Assembly (NCBI GenBank): GCA_029298735.1
Contig: JANSLP010000054.1
Location: forward strand, 88,664 to 152,663
Origin: Ophiostoma sp. CBS 140.51
Taxonomy: Eukaryota > Ascomycota > Sordariomycetes > Ophiostomatales > Ophiostomataceae
Length of the DNA: 64,000 bases
Direction of reading: 5' to 3'
In this document: piece after piece, positions 43,010 to 56,834 of the stretch
Position numbering within the stretch: the first letter of the stretch is position 1
Layout: each line of letters starts with the position of its first letter
The notes under the pieces: generated by a model
Told to the model about the DNA's origin: nothing
Database searches by the model: none
The model's input: the letters and a program-made list of their open reading frames with translations, nothing else
Translations under genes and position numbers: made by a program

Positions 43010-45589
43010 TTGATAGGACGAAAAGAGGAGGTGCCGAGTGTGGTGAGAGGAGGAGAGTTCGAATGTTGGTGAGGTGAGAAAACTTGGAAGAAGTAAGCTG
43101 TGCCCCTTGTTTGTCGCGTCCGTTGCTCTTTCCTATTCTTCTTCTCTCACTCTTTCCTGTTCTTGTGCCTTCCCTTGTTGTCGAGAAACGTTTCGTCTGC
43201 AAAGGGTGGTCACGATGGGCAGGTTGGACGTGGAGACCGCAGGAAGCTCCTTCCCCGTCCGGCAAGGTGCGCAGCGAATGGAAGGTAATATCGTAGTGTA
43301 AGGGAAACTCGCTTTTCGGGCTTTATGACATCAGTCGATTTTCGCCTCTTTGAGTGAAGGACTGGGCGATCCCAGCGTGAGGGGGTTCAGCGGTCTAAAG
43401 TCGAAGGAGAAGAGGGAAGAGTGCTAACAAACGAAGATGTAAAGATGAAGACAGCAAATTTGCACAGGAAAACGAGAGAAAAGAAACAGAATCGAAAGAG
43501 CAATCAAAATTGGAAAACGAAATAGTTGCGGAGAACGCTTGTGAGGGGCTATTGACGGGGAACCAGGGAAGGTACGATAGGTAAGTCGAAAAAAACAAGT
43601 CCCACCTTCCTCACTTTTCTCACTCTCTTTCTCTCCCTGGAAAATAGATAGCGGGAAAGAGCCGTTTACGGGAAGTAGCTACCGTCCAGTGTTCAAACAG
43701 TCCAGACCAGTCACGTTACTGGCAAATGCTGTGTGAGCTTTGTGCCTTTGAGAATAAGGATAAAGATTGAGATAAGATCGTGGGCGACTCGAGATTGAAG
43801 GCACGGACTAGACCAGGCATGGCCCCAAGCCTCCTGCACGTACTGCAGACCTCGCTTGCCGTGTCCTGTGGCCATTTCCTTGCGGAGTGCATTGGCGGCC
43901 TTTTTAGACGGCGACTCGACAGGTTCCTTGACAGGTTCCTTCTAAAAACGTCCTTCACAGGGTCCTGTTCTTCGACTTTGTCTTCCCGTCCGTCCCATCT
44001 TCGTGTTGACATGTTTTTATCGCGTGTTTTATTTGATTGCAAGCCGGCACTAGTTTCCCCTTGGGCCCTTTTGAAGTCCTCTTTCCGCGAACTGTGGAGA
44101 GGTCTTTAAGGGTCGGGACGTTACACGATCATTCTTGCAGCCTCAAAAGTGACAGCAAACTGCCAGAAAGCATTTATTGTGTGAAATGCTCTACTTAGGG
44201 TTGACAATATGTTTCTGCGCGAACACGGAGCTCTTATCTTCAATGAATCTCGCCTCCGGAGATCTCTAACAGACACAACGCTGCAGCGATAATATCTTGT
44301 GTGGCCCGCGTTATTCTCTTATCTCTTCGCTGGGGCATGCTCCATTTAAACGACCCAAGAGACGCCGCGCCAAACGCCCTCTAAAATGCCACCAGATAAG
44401 GAAGACAACATAAAGCGACCGAGATCAATGACGGTCCCATTTTTACCTTTTGCCGACATACCACCAAGAGGGGCTCTGGGGCTCTTGTCTCTCTCAAATG
44501 ATCGTAGCGTTTCCGTTTGTCCTTGTCTTCAATTACGTACCGTTCCGTTTTGGCTGCAGCTCAATTTCAAATTACCTGGTTGGTCAGAATGAGCAGTAGT
44601 ATTATTTGTATATATAAAGTAGTTGAGTAAGAAATGATAGTAGAGGTGCATCCATTTAGCGGGTCCTGAAAGTGGCAGCGGCAGGAAGAAAAAATCATGT
44701 TCATGTGACGTCTCTTAGAAGATGTGAAACGCTTCCTCATTATGCAAACATCATGACATATCATCACAGGTGATGGTTGAGTGGCCCCACTGTTGCAGAC
44801 CGACTGTTCACCTCTGCTGTCTGTTGTTAGTAGTATTTCCTCCAGATCTTCACATTGCATCTTTGGCAACAGTTTGTATATGGTGAGTGGGTAACTTCTG
44901 GTATTGCCAATGGCTGTTCTAAAAAAGGTAGCTATCTAATACTCAGAGGAGCGAGTTGAACTATGTTATCAAGTTCGCATCGACCAAAATAGAAATTTGC
45001 TGATTCCCGAGATTCTCTGCACCTGCGTCCTCTCAAAAATGGTAAAATGTGTAAAAGAAAAGAAAAAAAGCCTCCAAAAAATGAAATGAATATCGCCCGT
45101 AAAAAAACTAAGTGCAACGACAATGGTCGTGCCGCCCGTGATAACGCCTGCTATATGATGCATGTGGTAAGTGAAGAAGAGAAAAACATGAAAAAGAAAG
45201 CTATGATGATGCATGGGGGTTTTTTCGTCTTTCTTTTTCAGACTCCCGCTCCGCTTTCCCCAATCTTTTTTTTGTAATCCGACACAAAGGTTTAGACAAA
45301 CTTGTTTGTACACATGAGGAAACCAAATCCTTCCCGTCACCGGTGATATGTATGTAAAAAAGATGGGAAGGAGAAAGAACAAAGAGAAAAGGGACAAGAA
45401 AACAATCGTAAAAAGTGTGTGATAGAAGAGTGTAAAAAAAGAAACGCTATGCAAAGAGATACCCAGAGAATCAGCAAAATCTAACCCTCATCAACTTTGA
45501 GGGGGTTCGATGGAAAGAGAGAAAAAAGAAATGGTTAGTTCAACCACAAGTGGCGGTCTGGTCAAGGAAAGAGTGACGAGACTCTCCCT
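43010..45589. other. 2.6 kb stretch between AVT1-like and KSP1-like genes
   Basis: The AVT1 promoter is on the left, and the 3' region of the kinase is on the right. Short open frames around 43.7-44.1 kb have no recognisable similarity. I see no gene, RNA or mobile element. Confidence 0.45.
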
Positions 45590-47809
45590 TTACCAGCCCC
45601 CAACCCATTCAACATTACTGAAATCGGGACGGCGGTCGCGGCGCCAGTTCCAGTTCCAGTCGCGGCCCTTGTTCCAAGGACACCCCTTGTCCTTGGAACG
45701 GTCGCGCGTGTTTTCCTTGCCCGCGGTAAATTTGTTGGGGCTATTGGTGTGACTATGCGAAAAAACATTGACGTAGTGGGGATTGAAAGTAGCGTTGGAG
45801 TGGTTGTTGGTAGTGCTGGTCAAGTAGTGACCCGACGAAGCGTGGTGAGAGCTGCCAAAGTGGTGGTTGTTGGAAGTACCGCGCTCGTACGCGGAGTTGA
45901 TGTTGTAGCCAAGAGACTGACCGAAGCGCTGACCCTGCGACTTGGACTCGAGGTTCACAGAAGGTCCAGTGTGGGCCCTGCGTCGCTCACCCAGGGCTTC
46001 CCACTTGTCAAAGGACATCGGTGACTTCGAAGGGCCAGGCGACACCGACGAGTTCGGAAGGCGAACCGAGAGATGGATCTGCTGGTGGCGGTCCTCCTTA
46101 CGGCCGAGGAAGCTGTCCAGGTCATGGCGGGTCTGCTCCTGCTTCACCTCCTTCTCCTCGTTCAGAGGATCAGAAAAGAAGAGAATATCCTCATCAAGCT
46201 CGAGGTCGTCCTGAGGCTCGATAGCTGGCACAGGCTGGCGGTCGGCGGCAGGAGGAGTTTCGATAGCAAGAGTCTTGGTAGCGGGAGACAGACCAAGGCG
46301 GGGCGTGTTGTCATCGTCGCTGAGCATGTTGAGCTTGCTGCTGACCTTCTCGATGGCGGGTTTGGGCTCCTCCTTGACGCTGTCGTTGCTCCAGGTGCGG
46401 GCGTTGAGCTTCTTGAGAGCCTCGAGCTGGCGCAGGCGCTCCTCCTCCTCCTCTTCCTCCTCGTCCCACATGTCGCTCCAGCTCTTGGAAACAGTATCCT
46501 TACGACCAAACACAAGAGACATAGCCGGAACGTTGCGGGCACGAGGCATGGTGATCGGGAGGGAGCCGGCCATGGGCGAGACCTTGGACTGCCAAGTCGT
46601 CGGCTGAGGGATCATCTTGGGCTGGCTAATGGCGAGCGAGTTCATGGACGCGCCGAGGCTCGAGTCCAGGACAGAAGCCATGGACGGAGTCTCGCCGGTC
46701 ATGTTCGAGCACCAGTCAGCAGTAGTGGCCTCAGACTTGGAGAACAGCTCCTCGGTGTAGCTCTCGTCGTCGGGGATGACGCTGAGTTGGCGGATGGCTT
46801 GCGGGGCGCTAGTCTGCAGGGCCTTAGCCCACGGGAAAGCAGCACCGTTTTCAACCATGGGGCTCTGGATGGACGGAGTCCGCAGAGGCTCGCGGTTGGC
46901 CGAAGCGACAACACGACGGTCGACAGAGCAGAAGTCATCGAGGGCCTCGTCGAGGGTGGTGAAGCTGACAACGCGACGCAGGGCGTGGCGAACACCAGCC
47001 AGAGAACGCTTCTTGGGGTCGAGGTTCATGCACTGGACAATCACTTCGTAGGTGTCCTGCGACATGTTGGGGAACACGTCGAAGAGAGACTGCCGGTCGC
47101 GCGAGAAGTCGAGGAAGATGGGATCGGCCTCGGTCGGCGTGGAGAAGGGGTTGCGCGAGAAGAGGATGTTGAGCATGCAGATCCCAATGGCCCAGATGTC
47201 AGCCTGCGCGGGCGAGTAGCCAGCACCAGCCGAGTCGTACTGCTCTGGGGACATGTAGCGATCACTGCCAACAGTGGTCTCGTACGTCCACTCCTCAGTG
47301 GTGGACAAGCCAAAGTCACCAAGCTTCATGATGCCGGACTGAGTCAAGAAAATATTCTCAGGCTTGATGTCGCGGTGGTAGATGCCCTTGGAATGAATGA
47401 ATTCAACGGCATCGACTAGTTCCAGCATGAAGCGGCGGACGTGCTCGGTCTCGAGGGGACCCTGGCCGTTGCGAATGGCCTCGTAAAGGTCACCACGAGG
47501 GCAAAACTCGAGAACAAGGTAGACGTGAGACTCGGTCTCAAACGAGTCAACCAAGTTGACAATGTTCGGGTGCCTGCCCAAACGGCCGTGCAGTTCCAAC
47601 TCTTCCGACTTGTCATCAATGGCGAAGTCGAAGCCAGCTTCGTCGGAGGCAGCCTTCTTGGTCAGACACTTGATAGCCACGTTGTGACCTGTCGAGAGCT
47701 GTCTGGCCATGAAGACCATGCCAAAAGAACCATGGTTGAGGGGAGCAATGGTGCGGTACCGTCCGTCAAGGACAACACCATCTTCGAAGTTCTCACGTAA
47801 GCATGCCAT
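45590..47809 (-). CDS. KSP1: Serine/threonine protein kinase, KSP1-like
   Basis: The gene is intronless, 739 residues. The kinase domain occupies about residues 18-295: glycine loop NHGSFGMV (25-32), ATP-binding lysine K47 in AIK, catalytic loop H145RDIKPEN152, D165FG167, and the activation-segment end MSPEQY. The lobe architecture and the FSRNPF and DPIFLDFSRDRQSLFDVFP segments match the fungal Ksp1/Ran1-like group, which in yeast links TORC1/PKA signalling to filamentous growth and autophagy. The C-terminal 440 residues are disordered, with a glutamate run (EEEEEEERLRQLEALKK at about 455) and an odd Trp-rich, basic end (KGRDWNWNWRRDRRPDF and VEWVGGW). The start is the first ATG of the frame and lies directly before the conserved domain. 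Kinase is certain; the KSP1 assignment is likely. Confidence 0.88.
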   Translation of the reverse strand: MACLRENFEDGVVLDGRYRTIAPLNHGSFGMVFMARQLSTGHNVAIKCLTKKAASDEAGFDFAIDDKSEELELHGRLGRHPNIVNLVDSFETESHVYLVLEFCPRGDLYEAIRNGQGPLETEHVRRFMLELVDAVEFIHSKGIYHRDIKPENIFLTQSGIMKLGDFGLSTTEEWTYETTVGSDRYMSPEQYDSAGAGYSPAQADIWAIGICMLNILFSRNPFSTPTEADPIFLDFSRDRQSLFDVFPNMSQDTYEVIVQCMNLDPKKRSLAGVRHALRRVVSFTTLDEALDDFCSVDRRVVASANREPLRTPSIQSPMVENGAAFPWAKALQTSAPQAIRQLSVIPDDESYTEELFSKSEATTADWCSNMTGETPSMASVLDSSLGASMNSLAISQPKMIPQPTTWQSKVSPMAGSLPITMPRARNVPAMSLVFGRKDTVSKSWSDMWDEEEEEEEERLRQLEALKKLNARTWSNDSVKEEPKPAIEKVSSKLNMLSDDDNTPRLGLSPATKTLAIETPPAADRQPVPAIEPQDDLELDEDILFFSDPLNEEKEVKQEQTRHDLDSFLGRKEDRHQQIHLSVRLPNSSVSPGPSKSPMSFDKWEALGERRRAHTGPSVNLESKSQGQRFGQSLGYNINSAYERGTSNNHHFGSSHHASSGHYLTSTTNNHSNATFNPHYVNVFSHSHTNSPNKFTAGKENTRDRSKDKGCPWNKGRDWNWNWRRDRRPDFSNVEWVGGW

Positions 47810-47991
47810 TGCGAAAAAAGCTGCTCCGGTGTGCAGTACAGAGAAAAAGGGAAAATAGAGAAAGAATGAGAGAGGCGGGTCTGTGATGAGAAAGAGAGTA
47901 ACACAGATATGAGAATTAAGTCGGTCGGAAGTAGAGTTCTCGGTATGTTGTTGTTATCGAATGAGATGGCAGAAAAAAGGGTATATATGGG

Positions 47992-47998
47992 CGTCGTG
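47992..47998 (-). promoter_or_regulatory. Candidate TATA box of the kinase gene
   Basis: ATATATA (minus strand) lies about 185 bases before the kinase start codon. The assignment rests on position and sequence only. Confidence 0.3.
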
Positions 47999-50900
47999 AT
48001 CGTGAAAGAAAATGGTTGGTAGCGGAGATGAGATGGTGATGGTACAGTTTCAACAGTCGACCGGAGCGCGAAGCTCGTTCCTCCTGGGAAGCGAAAAAGC
48101 CTCCCTCGTTACTGATTCAACAGAATGATTGCGGATGGGTTGGAGACAAGATAATCTCCAGTAAACAAAACTCCGTATTCTTTGTAAGGCTGCGAACCAG
48201 TTGTGTCGTTTGTGCGAGAACGCGAAGGTGGGTGCGTCAAGTAGTAGTTTGATGGAGAGAAAGTGGGAAATGTGAGAACAAGAGAGCTTGTTGGTTGCGT
48301 ATGTGTGGTGAACAAAAAGAAAACTAAAGGCAAGAAGTGCGCAAAAAAGCAAGGAAACTCCAAATAGTCGTTGCGTTTGTCAGAGGCTCATTGAGGGTGT
48401 GAAAGAAGAAAGAATAATGTTCAGGTGATAAAACAAAAGAAAAAAAAAGTGATGGGAGAGCTGGTCATGAAAGATCGAACAAGTTGTCCTGAAAAGGAGA
48501 ACTGAAAACAAAGATAGTGAAAGAGTCGTTATAATAACATCGGTACGATGGTTTGGGCTTTCAAGTTTCTGTTGAGGAAAAAGAGAAAACTGAATCAAGA
48601 TGATGAAAAAGAGACAAAAGAAAAGTAAAGAGTGTCTCGGGATTTCTTGAGAGAGAAGAAAAACCGGTTACCTGAAAAAGGCAGAGAGAAGTGTCCAAAA
48701 TTGAGGGGGTTCGAAGAGTTGTGAGAACAAATGAACTGTTCGTCAGGTGGAGAGTGAACACGATCGACGTGGTATGAGGCGAGATGTGACAGAGAAAGGA
48801 TATAAACGAAAACTCGCTTGTCGAGGAAAGAGAAACGAGAGCCGAGTATCGGAAAGAAGAGAGATCGTTCAGGAGGGACAAAGGTGAAAAGAGAGTGGGC
48901 ACAAGATAAGGCAGTTCAGATTAAGTACGGCGATGTACAAAAACCTATTGCTATCTCCAAGCGGGTACGACCGTGATCATCCGGGGACAGGATGAAGCAC
49001 CGAGGCAGAACAGGTAGGTGAAGAGCTGTGACTCTTCAACCCGCCGTGTTCGCAACGACCCGATGACCTTCGTGCCTAGCGCGTTGGAGCGAGCCGGAAC
49101 GGACGGTGGAGCTTCTCTTGGAGAGGCGTAGCACGATGAGGCAAAAGAGGGCCGGTCCAAGCTGGAGCGGTCCACTTATCGTCAGAAAGAGTCACGCGGT
49201 CGTGTCAAGTTCGAGGAGAGGCCGAACACCGTGTACAGTTCTCACAGAAAACGGGTCGTAGACTTTGATGTGAGAGAAAATGTGAGAGAGCCGAGAAGAG
49301 GAGAGAAAGGATATTCGCTTGTTGATTTATTGATTGTCGGTTATAGGGCGAAGAAAGAAGGTCGAGGACGCAGGTGAGTCTTCGGGTATTGGTGGAGACC
49401 GGGGGACTTCTCAGTATCAATCAAATCACACTTGGAGGCCCCGACGAACGGCAAAGACAAAACGGATGGGAGAGTCGTCGTTTAAGTGAACAATGTCGAG
49501 GAGATTTGTATATTTCGAGTTCTGTACCAAAAAGGCACAGTATCGTTTTGTTCGTTGGTTGGCAGGCAGTTATACTTGAGAGGCGAGAGGAAGGCGGATA
49601 GCGTTGCGGGTGCCTGATTATACTGTCGTCTTTGCTGTTGTGCGGGAGCCGGTGACTGATGAAGCGAAAGGGGAAAGAGAACGAAAGAAGAGAAAAGGAG
49701 AGGAAGCGGAAGCGGATTGGAAGAGAGTGGGAAGTGAAGGACTAAAAAGGAAGAAGAGGAAGCAAAAGAGAGAAGAGGAAAGAAAGAAAGAGGAAGGAGC
49801 AAGAAAGAAAAGAGAAAGCTGGGAATGGCAAGTGAGATGGCGGTGGGGAGGTGGTTGTAGGCTGCATACAGCGAAACAGAGCGAAGAGTCAGTAGCAGGG
49901 GAAGGAGCGAGAGAGAGCGAGAGCGGTGGGCGGCGAAGGCTCGCCAGAAGGGGGGACGGGTGGTGTGGTTGGAGGGGGAAAGAGCGATGGCCGGCCAGCT
50001 GCGAAATTGATGAGGAAAGAGCGGTGCAGTTCGAACGGCGGTTGGAGTACAGTGTGAAGAGTTTCCCTTTTTCCGTACTTCGTACAGTCTGGGAGAATGA
50101 GACAGAAGGAAAGCACGCAAGAGGATAAAGGGGGTATGCCTCGCAAGAGAGCTTTTCTTTCAGTGAGATAGTGCTAAAATAACAACTGACGTCGAGACAC
50201 TTAAGCCAGAGAAGCGTGTAGTAGGCGGTAGAAGGCAGTGGAAACAAGCCCGGATCTCGACGGAGGACACTGTAGACGGCCAAGGACTTGGCCTGAAGAA
50301 GGCAGTGATTAGCACAGTGCGCAAGGGAAAGAACGACCCAGCCCAGACCAGGGCTGGGCTGGGCTCGTCTGGCGTGTGCATGCATCATCATGGGGTGTGC
50401 CCAATGGGGAATGGTGCAAATTGGAGCGACACTGGGGTGACGAGGGGTGTGCTTATCTCACGACCTTGGTTCACAGCGGTCGGCGTCAAAGCCAAGGTAC
50501 GTTTGCACTCTACAGTGGTAGGACGGTACATGTCTCGGTATTGTCACAGCGGTCTTAGCGGTTCTGGCTGCTATTCTTATGGGGGCGGTGCAGGGTAATT
50601 CTGTAAATCTGTTGGGGTTAACTAGTAAATAGGGTAAGTGGACAGTGGACAGCAGACCGCCCAGGGGAAATGAGCACAGAAGTCCAGAGAACCCGTGTTT
50701 GACAGCAACGATAGTGGGTACGCGCCTTGCCACCATGCATCACGCGGGCGCCTCGTACCTGCCTAACTAACGGATTCGACGAGGTTCTTTAACAGACGAT
50801 GACGAACAGCACGCGACTCAAAAGGGGAGATAGTCACCTTTCGCTCCTTCCTGCCTTGCAGACACGAGGAGAAAGAGGAAAGAGGTCATCTTGCTGTGAC

Positions 50901-53900
50901 AAAGGCCGGCAAAGCACGTAATTGAAGGCCCCGAGGCCCCGTATCGTTGGACTGTTCTTTTGCTCTTTATCGTGTTCGCTTTTGAAATCAGTTTTCGTAA
51001 TTCGCCTTTATTCTGGCCACTTCGTAATAATTAAGTATTTCGAATGACCAAATCACTTCGTCATCCCGACGGATATCGGGGTTGTTAGATGAGCTCCGCG
51101 ATTATGTGGTTCTGTGGTTGTTTACTTATTGTTTTGTTTTGCATTGTTGTTATGCTGGTTTTCCTGTAACTCGGAGCACGACAGTACAACAGGTCAGGAA
51201 CGAACGACTTTCAGGGCGACGGGAAGAATGCGTTGATGCGTGGAATTGCCAGGGACAGCGCAACGTTCTGGCACTGCGTGCATAAAAACGGTGTCTACAC
51301 GGTGTACAAGGACGAAACTTCCACCTTGCTCACGAGGAAAGTGCACTTCTTCTGAGGAGAGACATCCATACTGTGTACCTAATCCGCCTAAATGCTACTA
51401 GTGTAACGTCTTTCACAAGTCACCACACAAGACACGAGGCCCAAGTCATTCCCAAGTACTCCGCGCCTGGCGCCCCAACCGTTTTTCGGAACACGTTGAC
51501 TGACCTGAGAGGTCCTTCAGGTGTTTCCGAGGGGGGCTAATTCCCATACCGTGCAGATAAACACGACGCCACTGGCAGCCAGCACCGTTTTGGTTATACT
51601 GTGCTAAGCCGTATGTGTACTGTGCAATTATGTCTCCCTACTCAGTAGCGCAACCTGCTGGCGAACGAGCGACAAAGAGCACGAGAAAAGAAAGAGAGAG
51701 TCGCGGTGGCGTTCTTCACGGTCAAGCCGTCGCACTATTGGCTCGCGGTGCCCCACACCACCTTCCTGTTGAGTCGTTCTTTCGTCTCTCCTCTCGCCCC
51801 CCCTGTTTTCCCATTTCGACGCTTCCTGCGCTTTGCTGCACTCCTTCCCTCCTGCATATTGTGCATATCCTGCGTCTCGCTCTTTGCTCTCCACCTCCCC
51901 GTGTTTGCTAGCCCTCGAGTCGCTCTTTCCCTTCTCTCTTTGCTCCTTCCCTTTGGTGCTCCAAAAATGGCAAAAGCGGCCCCAGCAGCAGCTGACCGCC
52001 ATCTTCGACGGGTCCCTGCCCCATCGAACATCTCTCCCCTTCCCTTCCCGGCCCCGTCACAGGGAAATCACAAAGAATGATCGAAAGCAGGGGGCCAGGA
52101 GAAAAGAGAAGGCGCGACGACGTGTCCGAGGGCGACAGGACAGGTACCGTTTGCATAAGAACTCCACTGTCGAGGTACAACAAAGCAATCATTACGTGGT
52201 AGTATGCAGGCGCAGATGAGCAACGTCTGGCTTTGAAGCACTCCAAGCCACCCGTTCACTTGCTGGCAGGGATGGAGGAAGCGCCCGTGGCCGAGGCGTC
52301 TAGTATTACCAAAAATAGGGAAAGAGTTGCAGAAAACACAGTGGACAGGCGAACTGGCAAAACGAGGAAAAAACTGGGGAAAGCTCGCGAGAAGCAAGAC
52401 AGCAAAGACAACCAAAAAGTGGCCAGACAAGGGGAACGATCGGCTGGCATTGCCTACATTTTGCCAATTCTGGTCTCCTTGCTGTCCATGCTCTCTCCCT
52501 TTTTGCGGAGCACAAACAACAAACACAATGAACAACGAGCTACGAGCTACGAGCTCCAGAAATTGGTACATCGTAATACGTGTTTCTCCTCATAAAGTGG
52601 GAATATGTGTAGAATTGGGCAATTGTCGAAAAAGTTTCTTGCACGAGCGAGAGCCCAATATAAACAGAAACCCGAGCAAAACTGCAAAAGGGGAGCTGTG
52701 AGGGAGGGCTCGTGCAAATTGAAACGAACTGCTGCTTGACTTGACAGGATCGATTCTCAGATAGAATGACTCCAAGCGGCAGACATGCCGGTCCTTGCTT
52801 GCATTGTGTGTGGCCTGTGGCCTGGCCATAGCTCTCACCTGTCAGCTATGTGATCTATGCGAGCTACAAAGAACAGTGTACAGGCTCACAGGGGATACAG
52901 CACAGAGCACAGAGCACAGATTGTTCAATTGAATCGACTCGGCCGGGGCCAGACCCCCGTGTTTGACTTGGACCATTCGATTGCCAAAGATGTACGAAAA
53001 GGAAGCTGCGGTTTGTCTCGTTCTGGCAGGGCAGACAGACAGAAACGAGAACGCCCACGAAGCACAAGAAGGAAGAAAGGATTCTCTTGTTAACAAACGT
53101 CTTCTTCTTGACGCCCGCCGCTGGCTTGGGGATACAATGCAGCTTGGTGGCCGGGCCTGGCCAGACCAAGCTGGGGCCTGATGAACTGGCCGCTCATCTT
53201 TGTTTTGCAGGTTGCATTGGGTGGTCGACAAAAAAAAAAAGGGACGAGAAACGCAGTACCGAAGGCGGTCGAGGCGTTCGAGGCGTTCGAGGCGGTCTCG
53301 CGGGTCTTTCAATCTTGTTCCTGGCGATTCGCTCTTTTTTTGACAGTCAAAAAGTGCTAAAGTGGGCTTCGTATGGATACGACGATTGAAATCCATGTTC
53401 GTTCGTCCTCAACTTCTCATTACAATAATGTCCCTGTCGTCAAATTCTGCATCGTTCCCTTGAGACGCGACACGTGTATTTGCGAGGTAGCGGTGAATAG
53501 AAGTATTCTCACAAGACTTTTTCTCTTGGTCGTTTCAATTTGCCATTTGATGTCGTTCCTCCCTTTCCATCTCCACCCTCCATCTCCTTTTTATGAAACG
53601 ACTATGGCCAAGGGTCTCCTCTTTCCTGATGTTTGCTCCCTTGCCGTTTGGGCGGCAAATTTGACCAGTGCTGACTGGGATGCAAAACTTCCATTGAGAA
53701 AGAGGGGAAAGCTTTCCCAAAAGTACGGGCACGGAGGAGAGGGAGAGTGAGAACGAGAAGCAGCGCAAGGCGAATGGCAATGTCAGGAAAGGGAGAGCGA
53801 GGAAGAGAAAGAAAGGGAGGGGCGGCAGAGTTGCTCAAACGTGCTCTCCAATTCCGTGCTCGAGGTGTCCGATATCCGGATGTACCTCTACAGCAAAGAG

Positions 53901-56780
53901 ATATGGGAAAGATACTAAAAGCTCCGAACGCGTTGTCCCGTATCTACATCTCCCCGTCCATATCTCGACGTCGTATCTCTCCTGTATCAAGACTCTGTAT
54001 CTCGATTTCGCAAACCGTCTGGACATGTGTACGATTTATCGGTTCCATTTTGTCTTTGTGAGATAAGATACATGCTCTGCATGTAAACACACGCAAGAAA
54101 CGCACAGTACGCAGGCACAGTCCCATAGTTTGATGGCATAAGCCGTCAGCCGTCAAGAAGAACAGTGACAAGGAAAAACCTGCCGGTGGTTGTTTCAGCA
54201 TGTCCCGATCATCGTCTTTTCCTGGTGCTGGGCGTGTTATGGAATACCAAAATCCGGACATGTACAAATATACTTGTCTACACACGGGCGAAGCATGTGT
54301 CCAGGTTTTTTCAGACTGTGGATTGCACTGTTTGTTTGCAGTGCCAGAAAAGCGAAGACGGGCTGACGGGCAGAAGAGATAACACAGACATTGCTTTCCA
54401 GACATTCAACCCCCTGGTTCTGGTTCTGGGCGACACGCTTACACGATTTACCTTGCCCTGCAGCCAGCAAGGGAAGCCGGCTGCCGTGTGTCCTGCGTGT
54501 TTCTCGTCGGGGGAGCCAACTCACCTGCGGGAGGAAGAGGGAACAGACCTGCATGTTCCACCCTTGTCTCGACGGGGCATATTTTGCCATTTTACCATTG
54601 TTTTTAAAGAAACTTTTTTTCTGAAGTTTTGCCCAGAAAGATGTACGGTGGATGATGTTTCCTATCTGATGCTGCGTCAATGCTCGAGCGTAAAATTGCA
54701 TATGTTGCAAGAGGGAAGCAGAATGGCAGACCACGGCCTTGGGACTTGGCGTGGTTTCGTACGAGTATGGTCAGAGGAAAAGCTCGACGAAAAGACATCA
54801 AACTAACCAAACAAAATGGTAAAACAAAAGAAAATATTAAAAAATCAAAGACAAACGCTGTGCAACAAAGACGTGCATAACGACGCACGAGTACAAGCAA
54901 GGGGAGCACAAAGTACACGAGAGAGTCAAAACTGTCGTAGACAGGCAAGCTGGTGTGGCACAACATATTGATGTACAAGGAGGGTGGCACTTTGTTCAAT
55001 GGCTTGCAATAGAGAAGGGGAACGAAAGCAGAGGAAGTCAAAGTTGGCCGACACGACATTCGACTCTCTCTTCATCTCTCGTCTCTCACATATGCGGTGT
55101 GAAGATGGTTTCCATCGTCTTCATGCATCCGAAGAGAACATATTAAAATCGTGTAAACTTATTCCACACCCTCTACTCAAGTATAAGTACGAAGTATTGA
55201 ATTACAGGAAAACAGTCTGTCAATGAGAAGGCCACTGCATATTCGAGTATTAGCACCCAAAAGGGCCGCAGTAGCGCTGTGGATACTCTTTCCACATCGT
55301 CGAGACCTGCAGGTGTCAGAGGACCAGGAGTATCTGCGTGGAGAGCTGGCTTTCAGGCATCGTGGCTGTCTATTTGCGTTTGTGTCTTCTTAGCTGTCTT
55401 TCCTCTTGGCCGTTAGCTGTCTGTTTCCAAAGTCCTTTGAATTCTCGTGGTGGGTGTGCAGGGCCAGCCACTTTGTTCCCATATCGCATATCCATATCCT
55501 CCAAAGAAGGAAAGGTTGCAAGGGGAAAAGCGATGGATCTGGTGCAGGAAAGGTTGCGGCATGACGAGAGAGGAAAGACGAGGAGAGAACAAGGCAAAGG
55601 GGGAAGGGTGAAGGGCGAAAGCAAAAACGGATTGGCGACCGATGGCCCGCAGCGACAGGAACAGGAAAGGCAAATAATGGCAAAAGGGGAAGAGAAAACG
55701 ACAAGCATCGTGAAGGGAGAAGAGAAAACTTTTGCGATAATCCGTCCTCCCACATGCAACTTAATTTTGCCTTGCCTTTCTTCGTTTCTTGGTCCTCTTT
55801 CACAATAGTAGCTGCTGCAAAGAAGAGGAGCACATCCACCCCCATGCCCATAGCACTCCATAGCAGCCCCCATAGCATAGCTTTTCTTATGGGGATTAAT
55901 ACCATGTCATATGGAGAATGGAGCACGATCGTGGTCCCAAAGAAAGGACGAGAATGTCCGCTTTGCATCTCTTTCCTCTTCCCCCCTGTCCCGTACCTCA
56001 CATTGGAATATTTCGAGAAGGCGGTCAAGAGTGAAAAATTCGACATGCTCCTTGCGTTCGTCAGATTCAGAATTTGGCCCCGTCATGTTTGATATTCGCG
56101 AAATGATCGCCACTTTTTTTCCTGTGGCGCACTGTCAACAGTCGCGAGATGGAGTGGCTCGAGTGGGAACAATAACATGACAATAACGAGGTAATATGGA
56201 CCTCGAGAAAGCTGAATATGGAAACGACATGAGATCCAAAATGCGGTGTGTAAATATTTTGCAAATTTTGTCCAAGGATCTTTTTTGAAAAGTTTTCTTT
56301 CTCTACATGCCTCGACAGCTTCATGAGGTCCTGTTGGCATTTAACTTGCCCGTTTCGTGTGTCCAGACCGCATCGTTTCTCGACGCGTGGAATGCTTCGC
56401 TCCAGTATTCTTTGTTGCTCGTCGAATGAACAGCAGAGCAAAGCGAGATCAAGAATAATGAGAGAAATACCGGCAACGCGGTCTGACCGTTGGCTGGTCA
56501 TTGCCTCTTTGCCTTCTTTGCTGGGCACGACGTGCTCCGTCGAGCGCATTCCTCGCAAACAAGAAAGTACCCGTAACGAAGAGAAATAAACAGAAAAGAA
56601 AACGCATCGGCCGTTGCTGGTCCGTCGGCCGTTTCTCCGTCCTTTTTGCGAATCTACTCCACTCCCGGCTCGGGCGTTTCCTCTTTTCTTTCTCAACTAC
56701 ATTTTCTTTTTCCGCTCGCCGCGTGCGCGACTTGCTTTTTCCATCGTTCGGTCTCCTTCCTCCTCCAACGTCCTTTTTCT

Positions 56781-56834
56781 CGAGCTTGTCGAGCTTGTCG
56801 AGCTTGTCGAGCTTGTCGAGCTTGTCGAGCTTGT
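56781..56834 (+). repeat. Perfect 6 x 9-bp tandem repeat (CGAGCTTGT)
   Basis: Six uninterrupted copies of the 9-mer CGAGCTTGT lie in a pyrimidine-rich intergenic stretch. The unit length is a multiple of three, so all three frames stay open on each strand across it. Confidence 0.95.

Noticed and set aside
54165..54806. 213-codon plus-strand frame
   Set aside because: It has a mixed composition but no recognisable domain, lacks GC-rich third positions and overlaps an equally open minus-strand frame.
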